Notes: generated by a model from the sequence alone, not told the origin. A stretch of 64,000 bases of DNA from Amycolatopsis sp. QT-25 (GCF_029369745.1 NZ_CP120210.1:1612001-1676000), one strand, 5' to 3'. Positions 1 to 9,216 are shown, counted from the stretch's first letter. Program-made: numbers and translations.

Positions 1-490
1 CGATGTCGCGCGGGTCCAGCACGACCTCCATGCGGACAAGTCGTTGCCAAAACTCTGGCTCCTGGGCCGCCAGTTCGGTCGCCACTTTCCACCGGCCGGC
101 CAAGGCGAGTACCCGTTCGCGCAGGTCAGAACCTTCAATGCGCATTAAGATCAGTAACTCGGAGAGGTTGTCCCCGGCCGAGCGATTGGTCACCACCAGG
201 TAGTGCTCGGCCGAATGGGTCGGCAGGCGGACCGCAATGGACAGGAAGTTCGACGCCGTGAACGCCGAGGTTGCGCCGCCGCTCTTGATCTGGGCGACCG
301 TCATGATGCGGTCGCCGCGCCGCACTCCGAAGTCCACGATGTCCTGATCGACCCTCAGTCGGGTGGTCAGGACGTCCTCAACCTGAATCGCTGTGGATGC
401 CGGATCGTCGACGAACAGTGCCGACAGCCCGTACTCCAGGGTCCAAAGAAACTGGTACTCGAACCCGCGTATGGCGTCCTGTGCGCCCAC
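1..490 (-). CDS. DUF4297/Cap4-like dsDNA nuclease, N-terminal part (cut by window edge)
   Basis: The frame is open from a GTG at 490 to the left edge, so only about 163 N-terminal residues are visible and the C-terminus lies outside. The protein opens with a GFEYQ motif (residues 9-13), an acidic ED near residue 39, a VDFG near residue 53 and QIKSGG near residue 68. This is the layout of the PD-(D/E)xK fold in DUF4297/Cap4-type nucleases, the effector domain of CBASS Cap4 and some Avs-like proteins. A purine-rich AGAGAAG lies about 8 bases before the GTG. Family knowledge suggests DNA degradation on infection, with a sensor or ATPase domain following. That part cannot be seen, so assignment to a named system is not possible. 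Confidence 0.6.
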   Translation of the reverse strand, partial: MGAQDAIRGFEYQFLWTLEYGLSALFVDDPASTAIQVEDVLTTRLRVDQDIVDFGVRRGDRIMTVAQIKSGGATSAFTASNFLSIAVRLPTHSAEHYLVVTNRSAGDNLSELLILMRIEGSDLRERVLALAGRWKVATELAAQEPEFWQRLVRMEVVLDPRDI

Positions 491-1228
491 GTGTGATCTT
501 CTCTGCGGTGTTGCGGCTCATGACCCCGGCTCGAACTTCCCGGTCTCGCTTGTCATCGCGGTAAGGCGCGATCGACAAGCCACGTCATGTCGTGAGGCAT
601 TTCAGGGATGGAGCATCCCCAGAATCAATGACCAGGTGTACTCGCAGGGGACCCTCTGATGGTATCGGCGGTGCTGACACTGCTACTGGGCCAGCCCCTG
701 CCTTGTATCTGACCGATTAGTTTGACCAGGCAACCTGTCGCTGTGGCTGCGCTCGAATGGCCGAGGCCGCATGTGCCCGCCCGCGGAGCGCATCCAAAGC
801 CACGAACTTAGCGAGACTGGTCGACGTGTCACAGACCAGCTTGCGCTACGTGGTAGGTGTCCTCGCCGTGCGAGGGCTAGCTCGCCACTTCAATCCAGGT
901 GGGCATGTCGCGCAACGTCGCGGTTGCGACGAGGGCAGTGGCCGTTCTGGCTCCACCTGCTGACATCGTTCGGGCGCCCACTCACGAGCTCATTGGAATC
1001 AGAGGCGCCACTGCGGCAACAAGGCGCTGTGGGGCATGAGCGTGCTCGGGGAAGGCCCGGAGCAGGCGGAACCGTTGATCGGCACGCTCAAGAAGAGCAC
1101 GGAGTACCTGACCATGACCTAGGGGTGGCGTCCAGCTGGGCGACGGCCGCTGTCCCGGCGTCGTCCTGAAGGACTTAACGGCACAGGAAGCCCGCGGAAT
1201 CCTTCTTCGCCAACGAGTTCGTCACCGT
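491..1228. other. Gap of about 740 bp with no secure gene
   Basis: The space between the nuclease start and the end of the Roco gene holds only short overlapping frames without a convincing start, ribosome site or family motif. One plus-strand frame near 1020-1122 reads sensibly for about 30 residues before a TAG and may be a gene fragment. It was not recognised. Both neighbours run on the minus strand, so this stretch is downstream of the Roco gene and upstream of the nuclease, and should contain the nuclease promoter. Confidence 0.5.
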
Positions 1229-4200
1229 CTAGACGCGTCGGTAGGCGGTCACATGATCGGCGCACAGGTACAGAGTGAGACCTTCCGGGGTAGCTGTCCG
1301 GGAGAGTCCGCCCCAAACCCGTTCGGCGTCCAAGCCGGTCAGCATGACCTCCAGCGCCCGGAAGTCGGCGTCGTTTGTCGCGCGTGCGGCGGGCAGGCCG
1401 GACGGATCTATCCCGTCGAGCTCGTCGTCGTGCCGGAGCTGGGAGGGGGTTTGAGCGACCAGTTCCTTCATCAGGTCACAGTCGGATTTGAGGTGCTGAT
1501 CGAGCACGCCCACGCTCATGCCGAGCACCGGACCAGCCAGCGGCGCCGCGTGTTTGAGCACTTTGAGTAAATGCTGCAGGTAGGGCCCGAATCTGCGGAG
1601 CCATTCGGCGGGCTGGGAGATCGCATAACACCCGTCTTCTTCTGGCAGCCGGTGCCAGGAACCGGGTTCCTCGCAGTACAGGCGCAGTTCGTACTGACCG
1701 TTACCAAGGCGTCGGCGGCCTGCCGGGACAATGGCGAAAACGCTGGGACAGCGGGTTTCCTGTTGCAGTTGAGCCAGGCGTTGCAGTTTGAGGAACATGC
1801 GCTGGGCGTACTCGGTTTGCTCGGCGAGTTTCCCGTCCATCTGCTCCAGCGTTTTCGCGATCCGCTGAAGCCCGATCCGGGTCGCGTCGCGGTCTGAGGG
1901 CGCGAGTCCGAGCAGCAGACTGGGCACGTCGACGTATTCGCCGGACTTCCGACACTCGATCTCGTGGCGCGGCGGCGTGCGTTCCAATCTGCGGTGCAGG
2001 TCGCGATAGTCGTAGAGCTCCGCACAGGGTTCGCCCGACGCGTTCTGGCAGGGGCAAGGGACTTGACGGGTGATGTCGAGCCCGGGAAACCGTTCCAGCG
2101 TCCGGTTCAGGCCATCATCTAGGATGGAAAAGAAGGCGGCGGGTGATGGGCCCCGCACTGCCAGTTCCACGGTGCTGCGGTGCCGGTTGGCCCTGATCAG
2201 CGCTCGATGCCTGCCATCGGTGTGCTTGAGCACCGCGCCGGTCCGCCACTGGGTCTGCGTGCTAAACCGGTGGGTTCTGGCGATGAACCAGGTCGGGATG
2301 CCAGGCGGCATGGTGTTGAGCCGGTAGAGCACCCGGATCTCCTGGTCTCCTCGGATTTCGTCCCATTTATCGAGAAATGAGCCCGGATCCCAGGGCAGGC
2401 GCTCGACGACGAGGCTCACGTCGCCGGTCGTGCCGCCTTCGATCTGGTAGGAGAGGTCGTACTTGTCCATCATCCCGAGAAAGTGGTCGCGCAGACCACG
2501 GTCATCGAGGTCGCTCCACAGCTCATCGAGGTGATCGCGCGTCAGAAGTCCTTGCGCGAGAGCCACTTCGTGACTGTCGAGTACCTTGCTGATGTACTCG
2601 TTGACCCATTCCGGCCGCAGCACGACGGTCTGCGCGAGCTCCGGATCATCCGCGTAGTACAGGATGTCGCCGAGTTGGTGCAGTGCATTGGCGATGTACT
2701 GCTGGTGCGACTTGTCGCTGACTCCGGCTTCCGCGAGCATTCGCCACATCCGGGCGGGTGTGACATGCTTTTCGGTCGCCTGACGCAGTGCTTCGGCGCC
2801 TGCCAGCCAGGTGGTCGGCCATTCGGACCCCATCAGCGGAAGCTGAGCCGCTTGGCAGGCCAGCCGTGTTCGCAGGTCGTCAAGAGCGTGCCTGGTCGCG
2901 TTGTCCACCGAGACGCTGTCGACGATCATCGGGTACTCGTCACGGAGTTCGTCGAGTGGCAGGTCGACGGGCCGATCGTGCACGTGCGTGGCCACCAGAA
3001 GGATCGGCGACTCCGGGGCTCGCGCGGAGATGATGTCCAGCCAGTAGCGGATTTTGCCTTGTTCCCAGCCGAGTCGCGAGTTCCAGAGCAGGAGAAACAG
3101 CGAACGGTTGGTGAGGAAGAATTGGTGTGTCGCGTGGTAGATCTCCTGGCCGCCGAAATCCCAGGCGCTGAGCCGCATCTGCACCGGCTGGCTGGGGTGG
3201 TCGAGGTCGAGGTGTTCGATACGAAGGCCGTGTGTCGACAGCTCGTCGGGATCGTAGGGTTCCCCGGCGAGCGCCTTGACCAGCGAGGTTTTGCCGACAC
3301 CACCCTCGCCGACAACGAGCAGTTTCGACACCCATTGCGCGGAGCTGCCTTCTTCTCTGGCGCGCAGGAACGATATGACCGGCGCCGAGCCGCTCGCCGC
3401 GATCTCCGGTGGTGGACTTACCAGCGGATTACCGTCAACCGCAAGGGTTTCCAGCTTCGCAAGGTTTGTCAGGCAGCTCGGCAGAACAGCGATCTTATTG
3501 TCACTGATGAGTAATTGTGTCAAGCTGGGTAACTCGCCCAGAGTTTCTGGTAGAACGGTAAGCTGATTTCCGTCAAGATCGATCTTGACCAGTTCGCTCA
3601 GTCTGTTGAGGCTGTCGGGGAGAGTGCTGATCTGGTTTCCGTATGCCAACAGATGTGTCAGTCCGACGAGGTCTCCAGTTCTCTCAGGTAAGGAAGTGAG
3701 ACGATTCTTGTGGACTGCGAAATAGGACAAATTAGTCAGGTTGCAAAAGCTGTCCGGAAGGCTGTCAATGTGGTTTGCGCCGAGCCACAGATAGCTCAAC
3801 TTCGTGAGGTTGCCTAACCATATTGGCACCGTGGTGAGGAGGTTATTATCCAGCGCCAGCGTTTCGATTCCTGACAGGTTTGCGAGCCACTCCGGTACGG
3901 TGTCCAGCTCGCAACCGTCGAGGTGCAGCGTAGCTATGCCAGTGAATTCGCCCAGCCATTCGGGCAGCACGGTAAATTTGTTGTCACTCAGCTGGAGCGA
4001 AGTCAGTCCGGTCAGTCCGGCGAGGCTGTCCGGCAATTCGGTGAGTTGGTTGCGGTCAAGGTTGAGCGAGGTCAGCTCGGTGAGAGTTCCCAGCCAGTCT
4101 GGCAAAGACGCGAGCAGATTCTCAGAGAGACGAAGATGGCTGAGTTTGGTCAGCAAGCCTAAGCAGTCGGGCAGTGCCGCGATCTCATTCCCGTCCAGGT

Positions 4201-5575
4201 CTAGTCTGGTGAGGTTGGTCAGCGTACCCAGCCACTCCGGCAGCTTCGCGAGCTTATTGCGGCCGAGTCCCAGTCTAGTCAGCTCTGCTCGGCTGCCGAG
4301 CCAGCTGGGTAAGGCTGTCAAGCCGTTTCCGTCGACACCGAGTTCCGTGAGTTCGGGCAGGCGGCTTAGCCATTCGGGCACCTCGGCAAGCTGGTTGTTC
4401 GCGAGGTGTACCCTGCTCAACTTCGTCAGGGACGTCAGTGAGTCTGGCTGGAACTTCAGCTGGTTGCGGTTGAGGTCTAGCCGGGTGAGCTTGGTCAAAC
4501 TCCCCAGTGCGTCGACGTTGGTGAGCTGGTTGCGGTCGAGATCCAGCCAGGTGAGTTCGGTTAGTGAGCCCAGCCAACCTGGCAGTGCGGTCAGCTCGTT
4601 GTTACTGAGCCACAAAGTGGTCAGCCTGGTAAGCTCAACCAGACTGTCCGGCAATGTCGTAAGGCCATTACTGCCGATGGCCAGTTTCTTCAGGTTTGTC
4701 AGCTCGCCTAACCAGTTCGGCAGCGGCGCAAGCTTGTTTCTGTCGAGCAAAAGCTCACTCAACTCGGTCAGCTCAGCCATCGAGGGCGGCAAAGTGGTCA
4801 GCTGGTTGCCGTTCAGGCCAAGCGTGACGAGGCCGCTTAGGCAGCCCAGCCAAGGTGGGAGCGTGCTGAACTGGTTGTTTGCCAGGTAGAGAACGGTGAG
4901 GTCGCCCAGCTCGGTCAGCCAGCTCGGTAGCACACTAAATTTGTTACCCTCGAGATCGAGGTGTTGGAGGCTGAAGCGGCCAAGCCAGTCAGGCAGGGTC
5001 GAGAGCTGGTTGTAGTCGAGATCGAGCCGGGTCAGCGTCGTGAGGTTGGCCAGCCAGCCGGGCACTGAGGTGAGTAGAAGTTTGTCAAGGTATAGCTCTC
5101 GAAGTCTGGGGTAGCTGCCCAGCCATTCCGGCAAATCTCGCAGCCGGTTGTTGCCGAGGTCGAGTTCGGTGAGGCCATCTAGCTCGGCCAGTTGCGCGGG
5201 CAACGAGGTCAGTCTGTTCTTGCCCAGGCTGAGCGAGGTGAGGCCGGCGAGATCGGCCAACCAGACTGGCACCTCGGTGATTCGGTTGCCGGACATGGCC
5301 AGCGACTTAAGTTGCCCGAGTTCGGCGAGTTCAAGGGGTACGACTTCAAAGCGGTTGTCGTCGAGATCGAGTTCGGTGAGGCTGGGCAAGTTCCCGAGCC
5401 AGCTCGGCAGGGCGGCGAGCCGGTTGCCGTTGAGGTCCAGCGTGGTCATTGACTTCAGCTCAGCCAGCCCTGGCGGCACCGAGTCGAGTCCGAGGTTGCT
5501 CAAATCCAGTGCCGTCTGACCATCTTCGAGCGCTTTCGCGACCCGCCTGCCCGCTTCGACGACCCCAGGACGCAT
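1229..5575 (-). CDS. Roco-family protein: LRR array, Roc GTPase, COR domain
   Basis: This 1448-aa protein starts with about 30 leucine-rich repeats (residues about 25-735, period near 23) of the form LxxLxLxxNxLxxLPxWLxxL. A Ras-like Roc GTPase follows: P-loop GEGGVGKTS near residue 757, the G3 motif DFGGQE near 804 and THVHD as the G4 motif near 862. The COR region comes next. A cysteine motif PCPCQ (near 1170) with a further Cys before DLHRRLE, and a C-terminal WGGL/TPEG/LCADH signature, match bacterial Roco C-termini. Roco proteins are GTP-dependent dimers related to LRRK2. In bacteria their role is mostly unknown, and some are predicted conflict proteins. The repeat DNA has a 69-bp period. 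It is transcribed alone, divergent from the TetR gene. Confidence 0.92.
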   Translation of the reverse strand: MRPGVVEAGRRVAKALEDGQTALDLSNLGLDSVPPGLAELKSMTTLDLNGNRLAALPSWLGNLPSLTELDLDDNRFEVVPLELAELGQLKSLAMSGNRITEVPVWLADLAGLTSLSLGKNRLTSLPAQLAELDGLTELDLGNNRLRDLPEWLGSYPRLRELYLDKLLLTSVPGWLANLTTLTRLDLDYNQLSTLPDWLGRFSLQHLDLEGNKFSVLPSWLTELGDLTVLYLANNQFSTLPPWLGCLSGLVTLGLNGNQLTTLPPSMAELTELSELLLDRNKLAPLPNWLGELTNLKKLAIGSNGLTTLPDSLVELTRLTTLWLSNNELTALPGWLGSLTELTWLDLDRNQLTNVDALGSLTKLTRLDLNRNQLKFQPDSLTSLTKLSRVHLANNQLAEVPEWLSRLPELTELGVDGNGLTALPSWLGSRAELTRLGLGRNKLAKLPEWLGTLTNLTRLDLDGNEIAALPDCLGLLTKLSHLRLSENLLASLPDWLGTLTELTSLNLDRNQLTELPDSLAGLTGLTSLQLSDNKFTVLPEWLGEFTGIATLHLDGCELDTVPEWLANLSGIETLALDNNLLTTVPIWLGNLTKLSYLWLGANHIDSLPDSFCNLTNLSYFAVHKNRLTSLPERTGDLVGLTHLLAYGNQISTLPDSLNRLSELVKIDLDGNQLTVLPETLGELPSLTQLLISDNKIAVLPSCLTNLAKLETLAVDGNPLVSPPPEIAASGSAPVISFLRAREEGSSAQWVSKLLVVGEGGVGKTSLVKALAGEPYDPDELSTHGLRIEHLDLDHPSQPVQMRLSAWDFGGQEIYHATHQFFLTNRSLFLLLWNSRLGWEQGKIRYWLDIISARAPESPILLVATHVHDRPVDLPLDELRDEYPMIVDSVSVDNATRHALDDLRTRLACQAAQLPLMGSEWPTTWLAGAEALRQATEKHVTPARMWRMLAEAGVSDKSHQQYIANALHQLGDILYYADDPELAQTVVLRPEWVNEYISKVLDSHEVALAQGLLTRDHLDELWSDLDDRGLRDHFLGMMDKYDLSYQIEGGTTGDVSLVVERLPWDPGSFLDKWDEIRGDQEIRVLYRLNTMPPGIPTWFIARTHRFSTQTQWRTGAVLKHTDGRHRALIRANRHRSTVELAVRGPSPAAFFSILDDGLNRTLERFPGLDITRQVPCPCQNASGEPCAELYDYRDLHRRLERTPPRHEIECRKSGEYVDVPSLLLGLAPSDRDATRIGLQRIAKTLEQMDGKLAEQTEYAQRMFLKLQRLAQLQQETRCPSVFAIVPAGRRRLGNGQYELRLYCEEPGSWHRLPEEDGCYAISQPAEWLRRFGPYLQHLLKVLKHAAPLAGPVLGMSVGVLDQHLKSDCDLMKELVAQTPSQLRHDDELDGIDPSGLPAARATNDADFRALEVMLTGLDAERVWGGLSRTATPEGLTLYLCADHVTAYRRV

Positions 5576-5741
5576 GCGACTCCCTACTCCTCGATCTGCC
5601 GACCGACACGCTACCGCCGATCAGGCCCGTGAGTGTTCGCGCCGGAGTTTAACCGTCCGCACACTCACCACCCATCGGTCACAATTCTATTTCAGTGTTC
5701 GGGACGGTGGTATCCGCAGCGAGAGAAACCTGTCGTAGAGT

Positions 5742-5786
5742 GGACACATGTCCGGTTACCTCGACAACCATAGCGGACACGTGTCC
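5742..5786. promoter_or_regulatory. Paired palindromic operator, probably for the TetR regulator
   Basis: Two 12-bp perfect palindromes, GGACACATGTCC at 5742-5753 and GGACACGTGTCC at 5775-5786, differ only at their two central bases. Their centres are 33 bp apart, about three helical turns, as expected for two TetR dimers on one face. The first contains the ATG taken as the TetR start. The second contains an in-frame GTG (5781). Binding here would block the TetR gene itself and possibly the divergent Roco promoter 170 bp away. Autoregulation is inferred. Confidence 0.75.
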
Positions 5787-6350
5787 GCTTCCGCTGAAGC
5801 CGGTGGATCGCGGCGCGCGGACGCACAGCGCAACCGCGAACGGATCCTTCAAGCCGCACACGATCTCGCGCACGAGCCGGGAGAGCTGAAGCTCAACGCA
5901 GTCGCGAAGGCCTGCGGTATCGGGCAGGGCACGCTGTACCGGCACTTCCCGACACGTGAGGACCTCCTCGTCGAGGTGTACCGCCATGAAGTGGAAGAGC
6001 TGGTTGCCGCGGCTCCGCGGCTGCTGACGACTCACCAGCCGCTGGATGCGTTGGCGGCGTGGTTCGACCGGGTGGCCGCCTACGCCCGGGTCAAGCGCGA
6101 TGTGTTCGCCGCCGTCGAGGCGGCGACGTGGCGTGACCTCGCCGCCCACAGCCTCGGCCCGATCGGTGAGGCGGTGGAACTGCTCCTGGCTTCCGGTCGC
6201 TCGGCCGGCAGCGTCCGCGCCGACGCCGAAGCCCGCGACGTCATCGTGCTCATCAGCTGGTTGTCGCGGTTGGACGACGCCGAACTCGACGCGCGAGGGC
6301 CGCGATTGCTGTCGATCCTCGTCGACGGTCTCCACACACAGCGCCCCTGA
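5748..6350 (+). CDS. TetR-family transcriptional regulator
   Basis: A 200-aa protein with a classical TetR DNA-binding domain. The segment RRADAQRNRERILQAA leads into a helix-turn-helix at residues about 48-68, ending in the typical GTLYRHFPTREDL. The rest is a helical ligand-binding/dimerisation domain. The start is uncertain. ATG 5748 lies inside the operator palindrome and lacks a good ribosome site, and GTG 5781 gives an 11-residue shorter protein that also begins inside a palindrome. The usual target of such a regulator is an adjacent enzyme or transporter gene. Here the neighbours are the divergent Roco gene and a binding-protein-like gene, so the original target may have been lost. Ligand unknown. 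Confidence 0.9.
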   Translation: MSGYLDNHSGHVSASAEAGGSRRADAQRNRERILQAAHDLAHEPGELKLNAVAKACGIGQGTLYRHFPTREDLLVEVYRHEVEELVAAAPRLLTTHQPLDALAAWFDRVAAYARVKRDVFAAVEAATWRDLAAHSLGPIGEAVELLLASGRSAGSVRADAEARDVIVLISWLSRLDDAELDARGPRLLSILVDGLHTQRP

Positions 6351-6722
6351 AGCGAATGCACCGTGGGTGCGCTCATAACGCTGTCCGCACGGCGCACGCT
6401 CATGCCGCAGAGCGTGCATCGTCGAGTCATTCGTCGTCAGCCAGTGGCAGCGACCGACTCTCGTGCTCAACGGACTCACTCGGGCGCTCAGTCACACAAG
6501 GACGCCCGTCGGCCCGCGAATGACTGATAGTTCTGGTATTCGGTGACAGGTACCGTTCGCCGTCACACGCCCGGTCGCTACACAACCGGCACCCATGGAA
6601 GCCCCGCTCGAGCCGAAAGCCGCCTCTCGTCTCTGGCACTCGGCCAGGCATCGGGCCCATACTCACAGCCTGCGGGGGCATGTCGGCTCCTCGCGGTTGC
6701 ATCCGATCGGGGGGACCTCACG
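6351..6722. other. Gap of about 370 bp, no gene seen
   Basis: Nothing in either strand has a credible start, ribosome site or family motif. It should hold the promoter of the downstream membrane-anchored binding protein. A GGGGGGA tract just before 6723 supports that start. No operator-like repeat was found. Confidence 0.4.
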
Positions 6723-7865
6723 ATGAAGGTGCCGGACCGCGATCGCGCTCCGCTACGGTTCGCCGTCCTGACCTCGGTTACCGGTGGTCTTGTTCTCGCC
6801 GGGATCCTGGCGATGCTCCGTAGCGATGTGCTGATCGCGAAGGTGCCCGCGTGGACCGTTCTGGTTGCAGGCGTGCTGGCCACGGTTTCGCTGCTGCGGT
6901 GGGTGCCGTGGACTAGGCGCACGCGTCGGGCATTCCTGGTGACGTCGGCATTCAGGCAGAAGTACTGGCTTGCGGGCTTGGTACAATGCCTGCACCGCAC
7001 GCTGGACCGCGCCAACATCGACCTGGTGCTGAAGGTGCCCGACCGGGACTACGACTCGGCCGCGCAGGCGCATCACCTGCGCAGGATTCTGGCCGCGCGC
7101 AAGGGTTACATCGGCGGGGTCATCGTCGCCACCGAAGTAGACCGTCTCCGGCCGGATCTGGTCGAGTTCTGCTCCGAACTGATGTTGCCGGTGGTTTTCA
7201 CCGACATCGAACCGTTCGACGATGAGGGCCACTACCCGGGCAACGCCGCCTTCGTCGGCTACCTCAGTTCGGACATCGGGACCCTCGCGGGCCGGTGGCT
7301 GGCGACACACCTGCGCAAGGGCGACAGGCAACGGCCACACGTGCTGATCGTGGCCAGCGGGCAACATCAGGCCCGGCAACGCCGGTGCGCGGCTGTCCTG
7401 CAGGCCGAGTTGCCCGGCGTGTCGATCACCATCGACGACACCTGCGCCTTCCATCGCGTACGCGCCCACGACGCTGTGCTCTCCCACCTTCGTCTGCTCG
7501 CCTCGCAGCAAGGTCGTCTGGATGCCGTGTTCTGCACCAACGACGAAATGGCACTGGGCGCTATCGACGCCCTCCGAACGATCACTTCCCCTACCACGAC
7601 AGACACCGTGGTCATCGGCGTGGACGGAACCAGCGAGACAAGGACCCTGATCGACGCCGGCACGAGCCCTCTGCGAGCCACCGTCGTTCAGGACTCCCAC
7701 CGCCTTGCCGAGAGTGTCGTCGATGTTCTGGAGAAAATGCACCAGCGCCGCAAGACGACAAAACGCACCATCCTGGACCTGGAGGTCTACGGGGACTGTT
7801 CCAAGATCGGTGTTTTCGGCCCGACACGCCGGGCTGAGGTCCGGCGGGATGGGCACTGTGAGTGA
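6723..7865 (+). CDS. Membrane-anchored periplasmic-binding-protein-like (LacI/type 1) protein, 3' end altered by an IS
   Basis: The 380-aa product starts at ATG 6723, preceded by a GGGG-rich ribosome site. Two hydrophobic helices (residues about 10-30 and 40-58) anchor it. From residue about 75 it has the type 1 periplasmic-binding fold: SAFRQKYW, a GVIV segment, CTNDEMALGAIDAL and VIGVDGT are typical of sugar-binding or LacI effector domains. No DNA-binding domain or secretion lipobox is present, so it is probably an extracellular sensor rather than a repressor. The IS256-type element at 7792 lies in its last codons. Reading now runs through the IS left end and adds 25 residues. Without the IS the frame would end VYETR and stop at 9216. 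No permease or ATPase genes are nearby. Confidence 0.75.
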   Translation: MKVPDRDRAPLRFAVLTSVTGGLVLAGILAMLRSDVLIAKVPAWTVLVAGVLATVSLLRWVPWTRRTRRAFLVTSAFRQKYWLAGLVQCLHRTLDRANIDLVLKVPDRDYDSAAQAHHLRRILAARKGYIGGVIVATEVDRLRPDLVEFCSELMLPVVFTDIEPFDDEGHYPGNAAFVGYLSSDIGTLAGRWLATHLRKGDRQRPHVLIVASGQHQARQRRCAAVLQAELPGVSITIDDTCAFHRVRAHDAVLSHLRLLASQQGRLDAVFCTNDEMALGAIDALRTITSPTTTDTVVIGVDGTSETRTLIDAGTSPLRATVVQDSHRLAESVVDVLEKMHQRRKTTKRTILDLEVYGDCSKIGVFGPTRRAEVRRDGHCE

Positions 7866-9197
7866 TGACATCGGAGCTTGTGAGTCCACGTAAGCGTGAG
7901 TCCAAGCCGGCGCGGGAGCTGTCGCCGGAGCAGGCCGCCGCGGCGGCGATGGTGGCTGAGGCGAAGGCTCGCGGGCTGGCGCTGACCGGCCCGGACGGGT
8001 TGCTGAAGCTGTTCACCAAGAACGTGCTGGAAACGGCACTGAACGAGGAAATGACCGAGCATCTGGGGCATGAGAAGAACCAGGCCGACCCGGATCGTGA
8101 GTCGACGAACGTGCGCAACGGCTCCCGGCCGAAAACGGTGGTCTCGGATGCGGCGGGCGAGGTCGGGATCAACGTTCCGCGGGACCGGGAGAGCACGTTC
8201 GAACCGCAGATCGTGAAGAAGCGGCAGCGTCGGCTGACCGAGGTGGACGAGATTGTGCTGTCGCTATATGCGAAGGGAATGACGACCGGGGATATCTCGG
8301 CGCATTTCGCCGAAATCTACGGGTCCTCGGTCAGCAAGGAAACGATCTCGCGGATCACCGACAAGGTCGTCGCCGAAATGAACGACTGGGCCAGCCGCCC
8401 GCTCGACCCGGTGTACGTCGCTGTGTTCATCGACGCGATCCACGTCAAGGTCCGCGACGGGCAGGTCGCCAACCGGCCCGTCTACGCCGCCATCGGCGTC
8501 ACCGTGGACGGCCGCAAGGACGTCCTGGGCCTGTGGATGGGCGTCGGCGGCGAGGGCGCGAAGTTCTGGATGAGCGTGCTGATCGACCTGAAGAACCGCG
8601 GCATCCGGGATGTGTTCTTCCTCGTCTGCGACGGCCTCAAAGGCCTGCCCGACGTCGTGGCGAACGTCTGGCCGCAGGCCATTGTGCAAACCTGTATCGT
8701 CCACCTGATCCGCAACACCTTCCGGCTCGTTTCCCGCCGGGGCTGGGACGCGGTGAAACGCGACATCAAACCCATCTACACCGCACCCAGCCCGCACGCT
8801 GCGGCGGCCGCTCTGGACGAATTCGAAGAGAAATGGGGCGCGAAGCATGCAGCGGTGATTCGTTTATGGCGCAACGCTTGGGATGAGTTCACGCCGTTCC
8901 TCGACTACGACGTCGAGATCCGGACGATGATCTGCTCCACGAACGCGATCGAGTCGCTGAACGCCCGTTATCGGCGGGCGATCCGTGCACGTGGACATTT
9001 CCCGACCGAGCAGGCCGCGATGAAGTGCCTGTACCTTGTGACCCGCAGCCTGGACCCGACCGGGACAGGCCGCGCTCGATGGACGATGCGTTGGAAGCCA
9101 GTGATCAACGCTTTCGCCATCACATTCGGTGACCGCTGGCCGGGAGCCGAGACCTACTGATCGACAACGCCGGAAACACCGATCACGGGACAGGCCC
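7792..9197 (+). mobile_element. IS256-family insertion sequence, copy A (1406 bp)
   Basis: The ends were set by comparison with the second copy at 31512-32917. The terminal inverted repeats are about 28 bp, one end starting GGGACTGTTCC and the other GGGCCTGTCCC, both leading to ATCGGTGTTT. An 8-bp duplication, GGTCTACG, flanks it at 7784-7791 and 9198-9205. It carries one transposase gene. The insertion is recent enough for the duplication to be perfect. Confidence 0.95.
7862..9160 (+). CDS. IS256-family transposase
   Basis: A 432-aa DDE transposase, intact. Visible motifs include FIDAIHVKVRDG (first Asp), the second Asp in LVCDGLKGL and the Glu in CSTNAIESLNARYRRA, with the C-terminal region typical of mutator-type enzymes. 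The start is GTG 7862 or ATG 7865. It differs from the copy at 31549-32847 at three residues (R/H after VDG, A/T before NVW, G/D after SRR), so both copies are probably functional or recently so. Confidence 0.95.
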   Translation: MMTSELVSPRKRESKPARELSPEQAAAAAMVAEAKARGLALTGPDGLLKLFTKNVLETALNEEMTEHLGHEKNQADPDRESTNVRNGSRPKTVVSDAAGEVGINVPRDRESTFEPQIVKKRQRRLTEVDEIVLSLYAKGMTTGDISAHFAEIYGSSVSKETISRITDKVVAEMNDWASRPLDPVYVAVFIDAIHVKVRDGQVANRPVYAAIGVTVDGRKDVLGLWMGVGGEGAKFWMSVLIDLKNRGIRDVFFLVCDGLKGLPDVVANVWPQAIVQTCIVHLIRNTFRLVSRRGWDAVKRDIKPIYTAPSPHAAAAALDEFEEKWGAKHAAVIRLWRNAWDEFTPFLDYDVEIRTMICSTNAIESLNARYRRAIRARGHFPTEQAAMKCLYLVTRSLDPTGTGRARWTMRWKPVINAFAITFGDRWPGAETY

Positions 9198-9216
9198 GGT
9201 CTACGAAACGAGATAG
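9198..9216 (+). other. Orphaned last codons and stop of the interrupted binding-protein gene
   Basis: After the right end of the IS, the duplicated GGTCTACG is followed in the original frame by GAA ACG AGA TAG. Joined to 7791, this restores a C-terminus of VYETR and a stop at 9214-9216. It shows that the insertion was five codons from the end of the gene. Confidence 0.85.

Noticed and set aside
757..1169. Two overlapping plus-strand frames as possible genes
   Set aside because: No ribosome site, no recognised motif and mixed coding character. At best a decayed fragment.
2483..4889. Long plus-strand open frames (343 and 361 codons) opposite the Roco gene
   Set aside because: They are mirror frames of the repetitive high-GC LRR coding DNA. 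They show Ser/Arg-rich periodic sequence without domains or ribosome sites.
3400..5500. Regular 69-bp periodicity that could be taken for a repeat or CRISPR-like array
   Set aside because: The units are degenerate, have no spacers and translate in frame into leucine-rich repeats.
8264..8848. 194-codon antisense frame inside the IS256 transposase (also in copy B)
   Set aside because: Shadow of the transposase gene. It recurs only because the IS recurs.
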